Source: Saccharothrix violaceirubra (lineage in GTDB: Bacteria > Actinomycetota > Actinomycetes > Mycobacteriales > Pseudonocardiaceae). Taken from it: a stretch of 64,000 nt of DNA. Under the pieces are notes generated by a model. It searched no databases. It was not told the origin of the DNA and was given only the letters and a program-made list of their open reading frames with translations. Shown here one piece after another: positions 52,266-62,203 of the stretch. The number at the start of each line of letters is the position of its first letter. The stretch's first letter is position 1. The position numbers and the translations under genes were made by a program. Location of the stretch: NCBI RefSeq assembly GCF_014203755.1, contig NZ_JACHJS010000001.1:372001-436000 (forward strand). Direction: 5' to 3'.

Positions 52266-54023
52266 TTGAGCACCCCTGCGGTCGTCCTGTCGGGCATCAC
52301 CAAGCGCTTTCCCGGCGTCGTCGCCAACAGCGACGTGCACCTGTCCGTCGCGGTGGGCGAGGTGCACGCGCTGTGCGGCGAGAACGGCGCCGGCAAGTCC
52401 ACCCTGATGAAGATCCTCTACGGGATGCAGCAGCCCGACGAGGGCACGATCGAGATCGGCGGCACCCGGGTCCGCTTCCGGACGCCGGCCGACGCGATCA
52501 AGGCGGGCATCGGCATGGTGCACCAGCACTTCATGCTCGCCGACAACCTGACCGTGCTGGAGAACGTCGTCCTCGGCGCCGAATCCCTGCACGGCATCGG
52601 TGCCAAGGCACGGGCGCGCATCCGCGAGCTGGCCGGCTCCACCGGGCTCGACGTCGACCCCGGCGTGCTGGTCGAACGCCTCGGCGTCGCCGACCGGCAG
52701 CGCGTGGAGATCCTCAAGGTGCTCTACCGGGGCGCCAAGGTGATCATCCTCGACGAGCCGACGGCCGTGCTCGTCCCGCAGGAGGTCGACGAGCTGTTCG
52801 CCACCCTGCGCGGCATGAAGGAGCGCGGCTTCACGTTCCTGTTCATCTCGCACAAGCTCGACGAGGTCCGTGCGATCGCCGACTCGGTCACCGTGATCCG
52901 GCGCGGCACCACGGTCGGCACGGCCGACCCGAAGACCGTGTCGTCGCGGCAGCTCGCCGAGATGATGGTCGGCTCGGAGCTGCCCAGCCCGGAGACCCGC
53001 GAGTCCACGGTCACCGACCGGGTCGTGCTGGAGGTCGCCGACCTGGGCCTGGTCGCCGAGGAGGGCACGCGGCCCGTGCTCGACGGCATCGGGCTGACGG
53101 TGCACGCCGGTGAGATCGTCGGCATCGCGGGCGTCGAGGGCAACGGCCAGACCGAACTCGTCGAGACGATCATGGGCATCCGGTCCGCCTCGCACGGCCG
53201 GGTCTCGTTGTCCGGCAAGGACATCACGAAGCTGGGCACGCTCGCCCGGCGCGAGGCGGGCATCGGCTACATCCCCGAGGACCGCCACCGCCAGGGCCTG
53301 CTGCTCACGCAGCCGTTGTGGTTCAACCGGATCCTCGGCCACCAGACCCGCAAGCCGGTGTCGAACGGCCGATGGCTGGACCTGGCCGGTGCGAAGAAGG
53401 ACACGCGGCGGATCGTGCACGAGTTCGACGTGCGCACGCCCGGCGTGGACGTGCCGGCGGCGGCGTTGTCCGGCGGCAACCAGCAGAAGTTCGTGGTCGG
53501 CCGGGAACTCTCGGGCGATCCCGTGCTGCTGATCGCCGCGCACCCGACGCGCGGTGTCGACGTGGGCGCGCAGGCGTTGATCTGGGACGAGATCAAGCGG
53601 GCGCGGCGCGGCGGGCTGGCGGTGCTGTTGATCTCCGCCGACCTGGACGAGCTGATCGGCCTGTCCGACACCATCAAGGTCATGCTGCGCGGCCGGTTGG
53701 TCGCCGACGCCGACCCGTCCTCGGTCACGCCGGAGGACCTGGGCAGTGCCATGACGGGCGCGACGACCGGCCCCGAGGTGGTGGGCACCGACCCGGCCGC
53801 CCCGAGCGCGAGTGGCCCCGACCCGGCCGGTTCGGGGGCGGGTGGTGCCGACCCGGGCGCGACCGGTGCCGATCCGGCCGACTCCGACTCGGCACCCACC
53901 GGCGCCGATCCGGCCCCCGACGACCCGGACCGGTCGAACCCGTCCGGTCGACACCGGGCCGACCTCGGCGCCCCGGACGCCGGCGGCACCGGCGCGACCG
54001 CTCCCGACCCGGAAGGGCAGTGA
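52266..54023 (+). CDS. Nucleoside ABC importer ATPase (two-domain)
   Basis: A 585-residue protein with two ABC domains, like RbsA/YufO. First domain: Walker A GENGAGKST, and VLYRGAKVIILDEPTAVL Walker B. Second domain: AALSGGNQQKFVVGREL is its signature, and the second Walker A is degenerate (GVEGNGQTE). After ~500 residues comes an ~80-residue Asp/Pro/Ala/Gly/Ser tail that is not part of the family. The TTG at 52266 has GGAGGAG upstream. It overlaps the permease start (TGATG). Confidence 0.88.
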   Translation: MSTPAVVLSGITKRFPGVVANSDVHLSVAVGEVHALCGENGAGKSTLMKILYGMQQPDEGTIEIGGTRVRFRTPADAIKAGIGMVHQHFMLADNLTVLENVVLGAESLHGIGAKARARIRELAGSTGLDVDPGVLVERLGVADRQRVEILKVLYRGAKVIILDEPTAVLVPQEVDELFATLRGMKERGFTFLFISHKLDEVRAIADSVTVIRRGTTVGTADPKTVSSRQLAEMMVGSELPSPETRESTVTDRVVLEVADLGLVAEEGTRPVLDGIGLTVHAGEIVGIAGVEGNGQTELVETIMGIRSASHGRVSLSGKDITKLGTLARREAGIGYIPEDRHRQGLLLTQPLWFNRILGHQTRKPVSNGRWLDLAGAKKDTRRIVHEFDVRTPGVDVPAAALSGGNQQKFVVGRELSGDPVLLIAAHPTRGVDVGAQALIWDEIKRARRGGLAVLLISADLDELIGLSDTIKVMLRGRLVADADPSSVTPEDLGSAMTGATTGPEVVGTDPAAPSASGPDPAGSGAGGADPGATGADPADSDSAPTGADPAPDDPDRSNPSGRHRADLGAPDAGGTGATAPDPEGQ

Positions 54024-55093
54024 TGGGAATCCTGCGCGGCAAACTCCTGCCGCCCGCCCTGGCGATCCTGTTCTCCGCGCTGCTGTGCGGCATCGCGCTC
54101 GTGGTCTCGGGCGCGAACCCGCTCAAGGCGTTCGGCGCGATGGTGTCGCAGGTCGGCGAGGGCACGACCGCCGTCGACATCGTCAACAGCACGGGCACGT
54201 ACTACATCGCGGCCCTGGCGGTCGCGATCGGCTTCCAGATGAACCTGTTCAACATCGGCGTCGAGGGCCAGTACCGCGTCGCGGCCGTGGTGGCGGCGGT
54301 CTTCGGCGGGTCGTTCGCCCTCCCGGCCGGGTTGCACGCGTTGGCGATCATCGTGGTGGCCGCGCTGGTCGGCGCCCTGTGGGCGGCGATTCCGGCGGTG
54401 CTCAAGGTGACCCGGGGCGTCAACGAGGTCATCTCCACGATCATGATGAACGGCCTCGCGCTGGGCCTTGCCGCGTACCTCATCCGCGAGGACGTGTTCG
54501 GCGAGTTGCGCGGCAACAACATCCGCACGCCCGAGATCGCGGAGAGCGGCCGGGTGCCCGGCATCCCGTTGGGCGACAACGGCACCGTGTTCGGCCTGGT
54601 CTTCCTGGCCGCCGCGCTCGGCATCGGCTACTGGGTGCTGATGAACCGCACCCGGTTCGGGTTCGAGCTGCGGGCGTCGGGCGAGTCGACCACGGCCGCG
54701 GCGGCGGGCGGCGTGAGCGCCAAGAAGATGGTGCTGATCGCGATGCTGCTCTCCGGCGGCATCGCGGGCCTGGTGTCGATGCCCGAGATCCTGGGCCGCG
54801 ACCACACGTACAACCTGAACTTCCCGGCGGGCATCGGGTTCTCCGGCATCGCGATCGCGTTGCTCGGACGAAACCACCCGGGCGGCATCGCGTTCGGCGC
54901 GCTGCTGTGGGCGTTCCTCGACAAGTCGGGCCTGGCGCTGGACAACGTGGGCGTGCCGCGCGAGATCGTGACCATCATGCAGGGCTCCATCGTGCTGTCC
55001 GTGGTCGTCGCGTACGAGGTCGTGCGGCGGTTCGAGTTGGCCGCGCGGCAACGGCAGGTCGGCAAGCAGCTGGGAACGGTGGGTGCGGCATGA
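54023..55093 (+). CDS. Nucleoside ABC importer permease 1
   Basis: A 356-residue permease of the BPD_transp_2 (RbsC/YufP) type with ~9 membrane helices. LFNIGVEGQYRVAAVVAAVF and MNGLALGLAAYLIR match the family. Its ATG shares a base with the ATPase stop and its stop overlaps the next permease start by 4 bases, so the run is translationally coupled. With permease 2 it forms the channel for nucleosides. Confidence 0.9.
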   Translation: MGILRGKLLPPALAILFSALLCGIALVVSGANPLKAFGAMVSQVGEGTTAVDIVNSTGTYYIAALAVAIGFQMNLFNIGVEGQYRVAAVVAAVFGGSFALPAGLHALAIIVVAALVGALWAAIPAVLKVTRGVNEVISTIMMNGLALGLAAYLIREDVFGELRGNNIRTPEIAESGRVPGIPLGDNGTVFGLVFLAAALGIGYWVLMNRTRFGFELRASGESTTAAAAGGVSAKKMVLIAMLLSGGIAGLVSMPEILGRDHTYNLNFPAGIGFSGIAIALLGRNHPGGIAFGALLWAFLDKSGLALDNVGVPREIVTIMQGSIVLSVVVAYEVVRRFELAARQRQVGKQLGTVGAA

Positions 55094-56355
55094 GCACGTC
55101 GTTGATGAACCCGTCCGAGGCACCGACGACCGTCCCGCCGCCGCGCAAGAAGCGCGTACCCGGCTGGCTGGTCGGCGTGCTCGGGGTCGCGGGCGCGGTC
55201 GTGCTGCTGTCCACGACGTCGTACCTGACCGACGTTCCGCAGCTCACGTCCAGCGGCACCACGCAGACCGCCGTGCGCCTGGCGTTGCCGATCCTGCTCG
55301 CCGGGCTCGGCGGCCTGTGGGCCGAACGCGCGGGCGTGGTCAACATTGGCCTCGAAGGCATGATGATCATGGGCACGTGGGGTGCCGCGTGGGCGGGCTA
55401 CCAGTGGGGTCCGTGGGCCGCGCTGCTGTCGGCCGCCGCGTTCGGCGCGCTGGGCGGCCTGCTGCACGCCATCGCCACGGTCACGTTCGGCGTCAACCAC
55501 ATCGTGTCCGGCGTGGCGATCAACCTGCTCGGCGCGGGCCTGACGAAGTACCTGTCCACGCTGATCTTCTTCCCGATCTCGCACAACCCGCGCGAGTCGC
55601 CGGCCGTGCCCAAGTTCGACACGTACTCGGCGTCGTCGAGCCTGTCGGACTGGCTGGCCGAGCTGGAGAACGCCCAGCGCGTCGGCATCTCCGACGTCGC
55701 GGGCATCCTGCGCGGCCTGGTCACGGGCGTGTCGCCGTTGACGATCCTGGCCGTCCTGCTCGTCGTGTTCACCTACTACTTCCTGTGGCGCACGCGGTTC
55801 GGCCTGCGGCTGCGGTCGTGCGGCGAGAACCCGGTCGCGGCCGAGTCGCTGGGCGTGGACGTCTACCGGTACAAGTACTTCGCGGTGCTGGCGTCCGGCG
55901 CGCTGGCCGGCATCGGCGGCGCGGCCCTGGTGCTCAACCCCGGCCAGCCCGGCTACCTCGAAGGCCAGACCAACGGGCGCGGCTTCATCGGCCTCGCCGC
56001 GATGATCTTCGGCAACTGGCGGCCCGGCGGCCTGCTCGGCGGCGCGGCCCTGTTCGGCTACGCCGACGGCCTCCAGTTGCGCAGCGGCGGCAAGACGTTC
56101 CTGGCGCTGATCTACGGCGCGGTGCTGCTGCTCGGCGTCATCGTGATCTGGCAGCTCGTCCGGCGGCGCTGGTTCGCGGCGGCCTTCGGGATCGTGGCCG
56201 CCGTCGCCCTGTACGCCGTGTACTACAGCGTCGACGAGGTGCCCAGCGAGCTGACCACGTACGCGCCGCACCTGGTGACGCTGGTCGTGCTGGCCGTGGC
56301 GTCCCAACGACTACGCATGCCCGCCGCCGACGGGGTGGTGTACCGCCGTGGCTGA
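55090..56355 (+). CDS. Nucleoside ABC importer permease 2
   Basis: A 421-residue permease of the YufQ type, ~10 membrane helices plus a Pro/Lys-rich N-terminal tail (PPPRKKRVPG). GLEGMMIMGTWGAAWAGYQW and the VNHIVSGVAINLLG segment are family sequences. Overlaps with permease 1 (4 bases) and cdd (8 bases) show the importer is cotranscribed with the salvage enzymes. It is the last importer gene. Confidence 0.9.
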   Translation: MSTSLMNPSEAPTTVPPPRKKRVPGWLVGVLGVAGAVVLLSTTSYLTDVPQLTSSGTTQTAVRLALPILLAGLGGLWAERAGVVNIGLEGMMIMGTWGAAWAGYQWGPWAALLSAAAFGALGGLLHAIATVTFGVNHIVSGVAINLLGAGLTKYLSTLIFFPISHNPRESPAVPKFDTYSASSSLSDWLAELENAQRVGISDVAGILRGLVTGVSPLTILAVLLVVFTYYFLWRTRFGLRLRSCGENPVAAESLGVDVYRYKYFAVLASGALAGIGGAALVLNPGQPGYLEGQTNGRGFIGLAAMIFGNWRPGGLLGGAALFGYADGLQLRSGGKTFLALIYGAVLLLGVIVIWQLVRRRWFAAAFGIVAAVALYAVYYSVDEVPSELTTYAPHLVTLVVLAVASQRLRMPAADGVVYRRG

Positions 56356-56727
56356 CTGGGACCACCTGAGGCGTAAGGCGCAGGAAGCGGCCTCCCTGGC
56401 GTACGCGCCGTACTCGGGCCTCCACGTCGGCGCGGCGGCGCTGTGCTCGGACGGCCGCGTGGTCACCGGGTGCAACGTCGAGAACGCCTCGTACGGCCTG
56501 GGGTTGTGCGCGGAGTGCACGATGGCCGGCCAGCTCCGGCTGACCGGCGGCGGCCGGTTCGTCGCCGTGGCGTGCCGCTCCGGCGACGGCGAGCTGCTCA
56601 TGCCGTGCGGACGCTGCCGCCAGCTCCTGTACGAACTCGGCGGCCCCGAGTGCCTCGTGGACACGCCGCACGGCATCAGGCCCATGACCGAAGTCCTGCC
56701 CGACGCGTTCGGACCGGAGGATCTGCC

Positions 56728-56731
<4 letters not shown>
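56348..56731 (+). CDS. cdd: Cytidine deaminase
   Basis: A 127-residue homotetrameric-type deaminase converting cytidine and deoxycytidine to uridine and deoxyuridine. Zinc motif: CAECTMAGQ (with the catalytic CAE) and PCGRCRQLL. NVENASYGLG binds the ribose. The GTG at 56348 overlaps the permease by 8 bases, and the stop overlaps deoA. It acts on nucleosides brought in by the importer. Confidence 0.95.
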
Positions 56732-58002
<1,271 letters not shown>

Positions 58003-58068
58003 TGTCCGGCATCGGGGGCTTGTCGTCAGTTTTCGAGGGGTTCGACGAACGTCGATTAGACAGACGTC

Positions 58069-59412
58069 ATGAGACGACTGGGCATCCTGGTCCTGACGAT
58101 CGTGGCGATGACGACGACGGTCTTACCCGCGCGAGCGGACACCGTCACGCGGTACGAGGGCGAGATCGACGGCGCGAAGTACCGCGTGATGGTGCCGTCC
58201 TCGTGGAACGGCACGTTGGTCCTGTGGAGCCACGGCGCGTACGGCGTGGAACCGCCGACGATCGCGCTGACCGATCAGCCCGCGACCGAGGAGTACCTGC
58301 TGTCACGCGGGTACGCGTTGGCCGCGTCGAAGTTCCGGCAGCCGGTCGGCTGGTCCGTCGAGGACGGGCCGCGCGACCAGCTCGCGCTCCTGGACTGGTT
58401 CCGCCGCACCGTCGGGCCGCCGAGGCGCACGATCTCGGCGGGCGAGTCGGCCGGTGGTGCCACGGCGACCGTGCTCGCGGAGCGAAACGCCCACCGGTTC
58501 TCCGGGGTGCTGACCCTGTGCGGTGCCATGGCGGGCAGCGGGGCGTACTGGAACTCGGGCCTCGACGTGATGTTCGCGGTGAAGACGTTGCTGGGCGCGG
58601 ACTTCGCACTGGTCAAGGCCATCGACCCGGCCGCGAACGAGCAGGCCGCCTACGACGCGGTCGACCGGGCCGTCGACCCGGCGGGCGCGGCACGGGTGGC
58701 GTTGGCGGCGGCGTTGGGCGACGTCCCCGCGGCCTTCGACCCGACCGTGCCGGCGCCGACAGAGTTGGCCGATCGGCTGTACTGGGCACGGGTGTGGGTG
58801 CAGTACTTCCGCACGGCGGCCGTGGGCACGGCCCGTGCCGATCTCGAACGCCGGGCCGGTGGCAACCCGAGCGGCAACCTGCTCGTCGACTACCGCCGCG
58901 TGCTCGACCGGTCCGGTGCGAAAGGGTTGGTGGTCGAGGCTTATCGGACCGCGGGGCTCGATCTGGACGCCGATCTCGACCGGCTGGCGGCGGCACCGCG
59001 CGTCACCCCGGATCTTCGGGCGGTGGCGTACCTGGGCGTTCCGCTCGGCTTCGACCCGTGGCCGGTCGTGACCGTGCACAACCGGTACGACGGCGTGCTG
59101 CCGCTGTCCAACGAGACGGTCTACGCCCGGCGTGCGCTTCGGCCGGACAACCTGCGCCAGTACGCCGTCGACCGGGCGGGGCACTGCCGGTTCACGGCGT
59201 CGGAGGAGATCACCGCGTTCGAGTCGCTGTTCCACCGGCTCGACACCGGGACGTGGCGTGCGGACGACCCGGCGACGCAGAACACGCGGGCGGCGGCCCA
59301 TGGTCCCGAACGGCAGACCATTCGCAACCCTTTGACGGGGCAGACCGTGGTGGTGGGTCCGGCGTTCACCACCGTGCCGCGGACGCCTTACCCGCGTGAG
59401 TTCCCGTTCTAG
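58069..59412 (+). CDS. Secreted alpha/beta hydrolase
   Basis: A 447-residue exported hydrolase. A signal peptide covers ~1-23 (ending PARA). The nucleophile elbow is SAGESAGG with Ser127, and WSHGAYG resembles the oxyanion-region HG motif. The catalytic His is probably in RAGHCR (~370). Substrate unknown; the architecture resembles polyester/tannase-like secreted esterases. It lies between deoA and add but has its own start. Upstream an AT-rich GATTAGAC stretch may be its promoter. Confidence 0.72.
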   Translation: MRRLGILVLTIVAMTTTVLPARADTVTRYEGEIDGAKYRVMVPSSWNGTLVLWSHGAYGVEPPTIALTDQPATEEYLLSRGYALAASKFRQPVGWSVEDGPRDQLALLDWFRRTVGPPRRTISAGESAGGATATVLAERNAHRFSGVLTLCGAMAGSGAYWNSGLDVMFAVKTLLGADFALVKAIDPAANEQAAYDAVDRAVDPAGAARVALAAALGDVPAAFDPTVPAPTELADRLYWARVWVQYFRTAAVGTARADLERRAGGNPSGNLLVDYRRVLDRSGAKGLVVEAYRTAGLDLDADLDRLAAAPRVTPDLRAVAYLGVPLGFDPWPVVTVHNRYDGVLPLSNETVYARRALRPDNLRQYAVDRAGHCRFTASEEITAFESLFHRLDTGTWRADDPATQNTRAAAHGPERQTIRNPLTGQTVVVGPAFTTVPRTPYPREFPF

Positions 59413-59498
59413 ATCGTGAGTGCACGACTCGTGGTGCCCGAGTGCATGACTGGGGGTGTCCCAACGCATAACTCGCGGTGTCTGAACGTATAACTCGC
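59412..59498. repeat. Third 22-bp repeat array
   Basis: Three full 22-bp units (59433, 59455, 59477) and a weaker one before them, same family and orientation as 25248-25335 (GGTGTCCCAACGCATAACTC then GC). They lie right after the hydrolase stop and before a strong terminator, again in a 3' intergenic space. Confidence 0.85.
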
Positions 59499-59506
59499 GT
59501 GGAAAG

Positions 59507-59539
59507 CACAAAGGCACCCCCGACGGGGGTGCCTTTGTG
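59507..59539. terminator. Bidirectional terminator
   Basis: 15-bp perfect stem (59507-59521 with 59525-59539), 3-base loop, including AAAGG and CCTTT that give A/T flanks in both directions. It lies between the convergent hydrolase and coiled-coil genes. Confidence 0.88.
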
Positions 59540-59552
59540 GGGTCTGAGTGGA

Positions 59553-60752
59553 TCAGGCGCCTTCGGCGGTCAGGTCGTCGTCGTCCACCCGGGCGTCCTT
59601 GGGGCCCTTGCGGGTCCGGCGCTGCGGCCGGGGGAGCGCGGTGGGCGGCGGGGGCGGCGTGGCCGGACCGCCGCCGAGGATCAGCTCGGCGAACGTGGCC
59701 ATGGCCTCGTCCAGCTGCCCGCCGATCCGCAGCTCCGACTCCTGGTTGCTCTTGCGGACCATGGCCGCCAGCGAGTCCGAGTCCGGACGCGCGGACAGCG
59801 TGCCCTCGACCGCGGAGATGCCCGAGGACACCACGCCCGACAGCTCGGCGATCCGGCTCGCGAAGTCGTCCTCCACCGAGTCCAACCGGGACGTCATCGT
59901 GTCCAGTCGCGACGTGACCTGCTCCAACCGCTGGGCCAGGGCCTCCAGGCGGTCGGTCGCGTCGACCTGGTCGCGGGTCTCGTCGAGCGCCGCGCGCAGG
60001 CTCTCGCGGGTCTCGTCCAGGCGCCCGTGCACCGAGTCCCGGCTGTCGCGCACGGCCGACGTCAGCGAGTCCTGTGCGGACGACACCGCACCGCTCACCG
60101 CGTCACGCGCCGCGACCACGGTCTCGGACAGCGACGTCGACGCGTCGGCCACGGACCGGGCCAGGGCCTCGCGCGTGCCGTCGAGGTGCTCGTGCACGCC
60201 CTCGTCCACCTCGTCGAGCCGACCGCGCAGCGCCGCCTCCAGCGCTTCGATCCGCTCGCGCAGCGGCGCCGTCACCAGGCTCGGCACGGCGTCGGTCTTG
60301 CCGTCCTGCTTGTCCAGGTGCAGGTCGAGGTCGTCGAGTCGCTTGTGGATGTGCGACAGCTTGTCCTCCAAGCCGTCCATCCGACCCGCGACGCCCTCGA
60401 ACCGGCCGGCCACCCCGTCCAACCGCCCGTCGAGCTGCGCGAACGGCTTGGCGAGCTTGTCGACGAGCCCCTCCACCGCGCGGCCGATCTCCTGGACCGC
60501 CTGGTCCTGGGACTCCAGCCGGGACAGTGCCTCGTCGAGCCGCTCGGCGAGCACGCCGACCTCGGTGCGGTCGGGCAGCTCGGACAGCCGCTTGCGCACG
60601 GACCCGAGGGTCTCCAGCGGGGACATCCGGGCGTGGATCTCGTCCAGCGCGTCGAAGATCTGCTGCTGTTCGCTCTCACGGATCTCCGCGGCGCGCGTGA
60701 GCATGTTGCGCATCCGGTCGAAGGACATCGTGGAGTTGTTGTTATCGCTCAC
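59553..60752 (-). CDS. Long coiled-coil protein
   Basis: A 399-residue cytoplasmic protein, mostly heptad repeats from ~25 to 350 (QLDGRLDGVAGRFEGVAGRM and many LxxxLDxxxxRLD periods), then a Pro/Arg/Lys-rich tail PPPPPTALPRPQRRTRKG. It has no known enzymatic motif. It may be a scaffold or cytoskeleton-like protein. The start is a GTG at 60752. It is convergent with the hydrolase gene. Confidence 0.65.
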   Translation of the reverse strand: MSDNNNSTMSFDRMRNMLTRAAEIRESEQQQIFDALDEIHARMSPLETLGSVRKRLSELPDRTEVGVLAERLDEALSRLESQDQAVQEIGRAVEGLVDKLAKPFAQLDGRLDGVAGRFEGVAGRMDGLEDKLSHIHKRLDDLDLHLDKQDGKTDAVPSLVTAPLRERIEALEAALRGRLDEVDEGVHEHLDGTREALARSVADASTSLSETVVAARDAVSGAVSSAQDSLTSAVRDSRDSVHGRLDETRESLRAALDETRDQVDATDRLEALAQRLEQVTSRLDTMTSRLDSVEDDFASRIAELSGVVSSGISAVEGTLSARPDSDSLAAMVRKSNQESELRIGGQLDEAMATFAELILGGGPATPPPPPTALPRPQRRTRKGPKDARVDDDDLTAEGA

Positions 60753-61092
60753 AGGCTCGCGTGCCTTCGTCCAGAGGTGGGGAGGGGAGACCTCCGGCAG
60801 CCTAACCAGTTTCGGCCCTGGAACGAACCACCCCCCGCTGCGTAATCCCCTTACTGCCCTTGTGGGTACTCCGTTGGAGTGACAAGAGCGGTCCGTACCA
60901 GAGGGTAATGCGACGCCCGCTCACAGCGTCGGGTCGGCGCATTGGGCCGCCCGAGTGAGGGAAACGCCTGTCCGATCGCGGAAAGTTCTCCGTCACGAGT
61001 CGACAACGGCGTCATATCGACAAGATCGAGTGGTTCTGGACACATGAAGGTGATCAAGCACCTGAATCGTTCGGGGGTCTACCGTTGCGGGC
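60753..61092. promoter_or_regulatory. Divergent spacer, coiled-coil and add
   Basis: 340 bases without a convincing gene. GTAA-TCCCC-TTAC (around 60843-60855) is a small palindrome. TACCGT at 61080-61085 ends 7 bases before the add ATG and is probably its -10 box, giving a leaderless mRNA. Confidence 0.45.
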
Positions 61093-62154
61093 ATGGCTTC
61101 GCTGACCCCGGAGGTTCTCCGCGCCGCGCCGAAGGTCCTGCTGCACGACCACCTCGACGGCGGTCTGCGCCCGTCGACGGTGATCGAACTCGCCGAGGAG
61201 AGCGGGCACCAGGGTCTGCCGACCACGGACCCCGAGGCGCTGGGCGACTGGTTCCGCGACAACGCCGACTCGGGTTCGCTGGTCCGCTACCTGGAGGGGT
61301 TCGCGCACACCTGCGGCGTCATGCAGGACGAGGCCGCGCTGGTCCGCGTGGCGAGCGAGGCCGCCCAGGACCTGGCCGACGACGGCGTGGTCTACGCCGA
61401 GATCCGCTACGCCCCGGAGCTGTTCACGGACAAGGGCCTGAGCCTGGCGCAGGCCGTCGAGGCCGTGCAGGAGGGCTTCCGCCAGGGCGAGGCGGCGTCG
61501 GGCAACCGGATCCGGGTCGGCACACTGCTGTGCGCGATGCGCCAGAACGACGACTGGCAGCGCATCGCCGACCTGGTCGTCCGCTACCGGGACGCGGGCG
61601 TGGTCGGGTTCGACATCGCCGGCCCGGAGCTGGGCTTCCCGCCCACCCGCGAGCTGTCCGCGTTCGAGTACCTGCGCCGGGAGAACGCCCACTTCACGAT
61701 CCACGCGGGCGAGGCCGACGGCCCGGAGTCGATCCACCAGGCCGTGCAGTACGCGGGCGCCGAGCGCCTGGGCCACGGCGTGCGCCTGATCGAGGACGTG
61801 CGCGGCGACGAGGTCGGCCACCTGGCCGCGTACGTGCGCGACCGGCGGATCGCGCTGGAGATGTGCCCGACGTCCAACGTGCACACCGGCGCCGTGGCGA
61901 GCCTGGCCGAGCACCCGATCAAGCGCCTGGACGAGCTGGGCTTCCGGGTCACGGTCAACACCGACAACCGGTTGATGAGCCGCGTGTCGCTGTCCGGGGA
62001 GTTCGGCGTGCTGGTCGACCGGTTCGGCTTCGGCCTGGACGACCTGCGCCGGTTCACCGTCAACGCGGCCAAGGCGGCGTTCCTGCCGCTGGACGACCGC
62101 CGCTCGATCATCCAGGACATCGTGGAACCGGGCTACGCCGCACTGTCGCGCTGA
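61093..62154 (+). CDS. add: Adenosine deaminase
   Basis: A 353-residue zinc enzyme converting adenosine to inosine. LLHDHLDGG holds the first metal His pair, FTIHAGEADG the catalytic Glu with His, and VTVNTDNRLMS the Asp of the metal site. Length is normal. TACCGT 7 bases before the ATG suggests a leaderless mRNA. It completes the nucleoside-salvage block begun by the importer, cdd and deoA, though a secreted hydrolase and coiled-coil gene intervene. A hairpin follows. Confidence 0.95.
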   Translation: MASLTPEVLRAAPKVLLHDHLDGGLRPSTVIELAEESGHQGLPTTDPEALGDWFRDNADSGSLVRYLEGFAHTCGVMQDEAALVRVASEAAQDLADDGVVYAEIRYAPELFTDKGLSLAQAVEAVQEGFRQGEAASGNRIRVGTLLCAMRQNDDWQRIADLVVRYRDAGVVGFDIAGPELGFPPTRELSAFEYLRRENAHFTIHAGEADGPESIHQAVQYAGAERLGHGVRLIEDVRGDEVGHLAAYVRDRRIALEMCPTSNVHTGAVASLAEHPIKRLDELGFRVTVNTDNRLMSRVSLSGEFGVLVDRFGFGLDDLRRFTVNAAKAAFLPLDDRRSIIQDIVEPGYAALSR

Positions 62155-62156
62155 CA

Positions 62157-62196
62157 CGGACAAGGCCCCGCCGGACCTCCGGCGGGGCCTTGTCCG
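62157..62196. terminator. Hairpin between add and the Rv3311-like gene
   Basis: A 19-bp stem (62157-62175 with 62178-62196) with a 2-base loop, 2 bases after the add stop, serving two convergent genes. Confidence 0.88.
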
Positions 62197-62203
62197 GTTG
62201 TGA

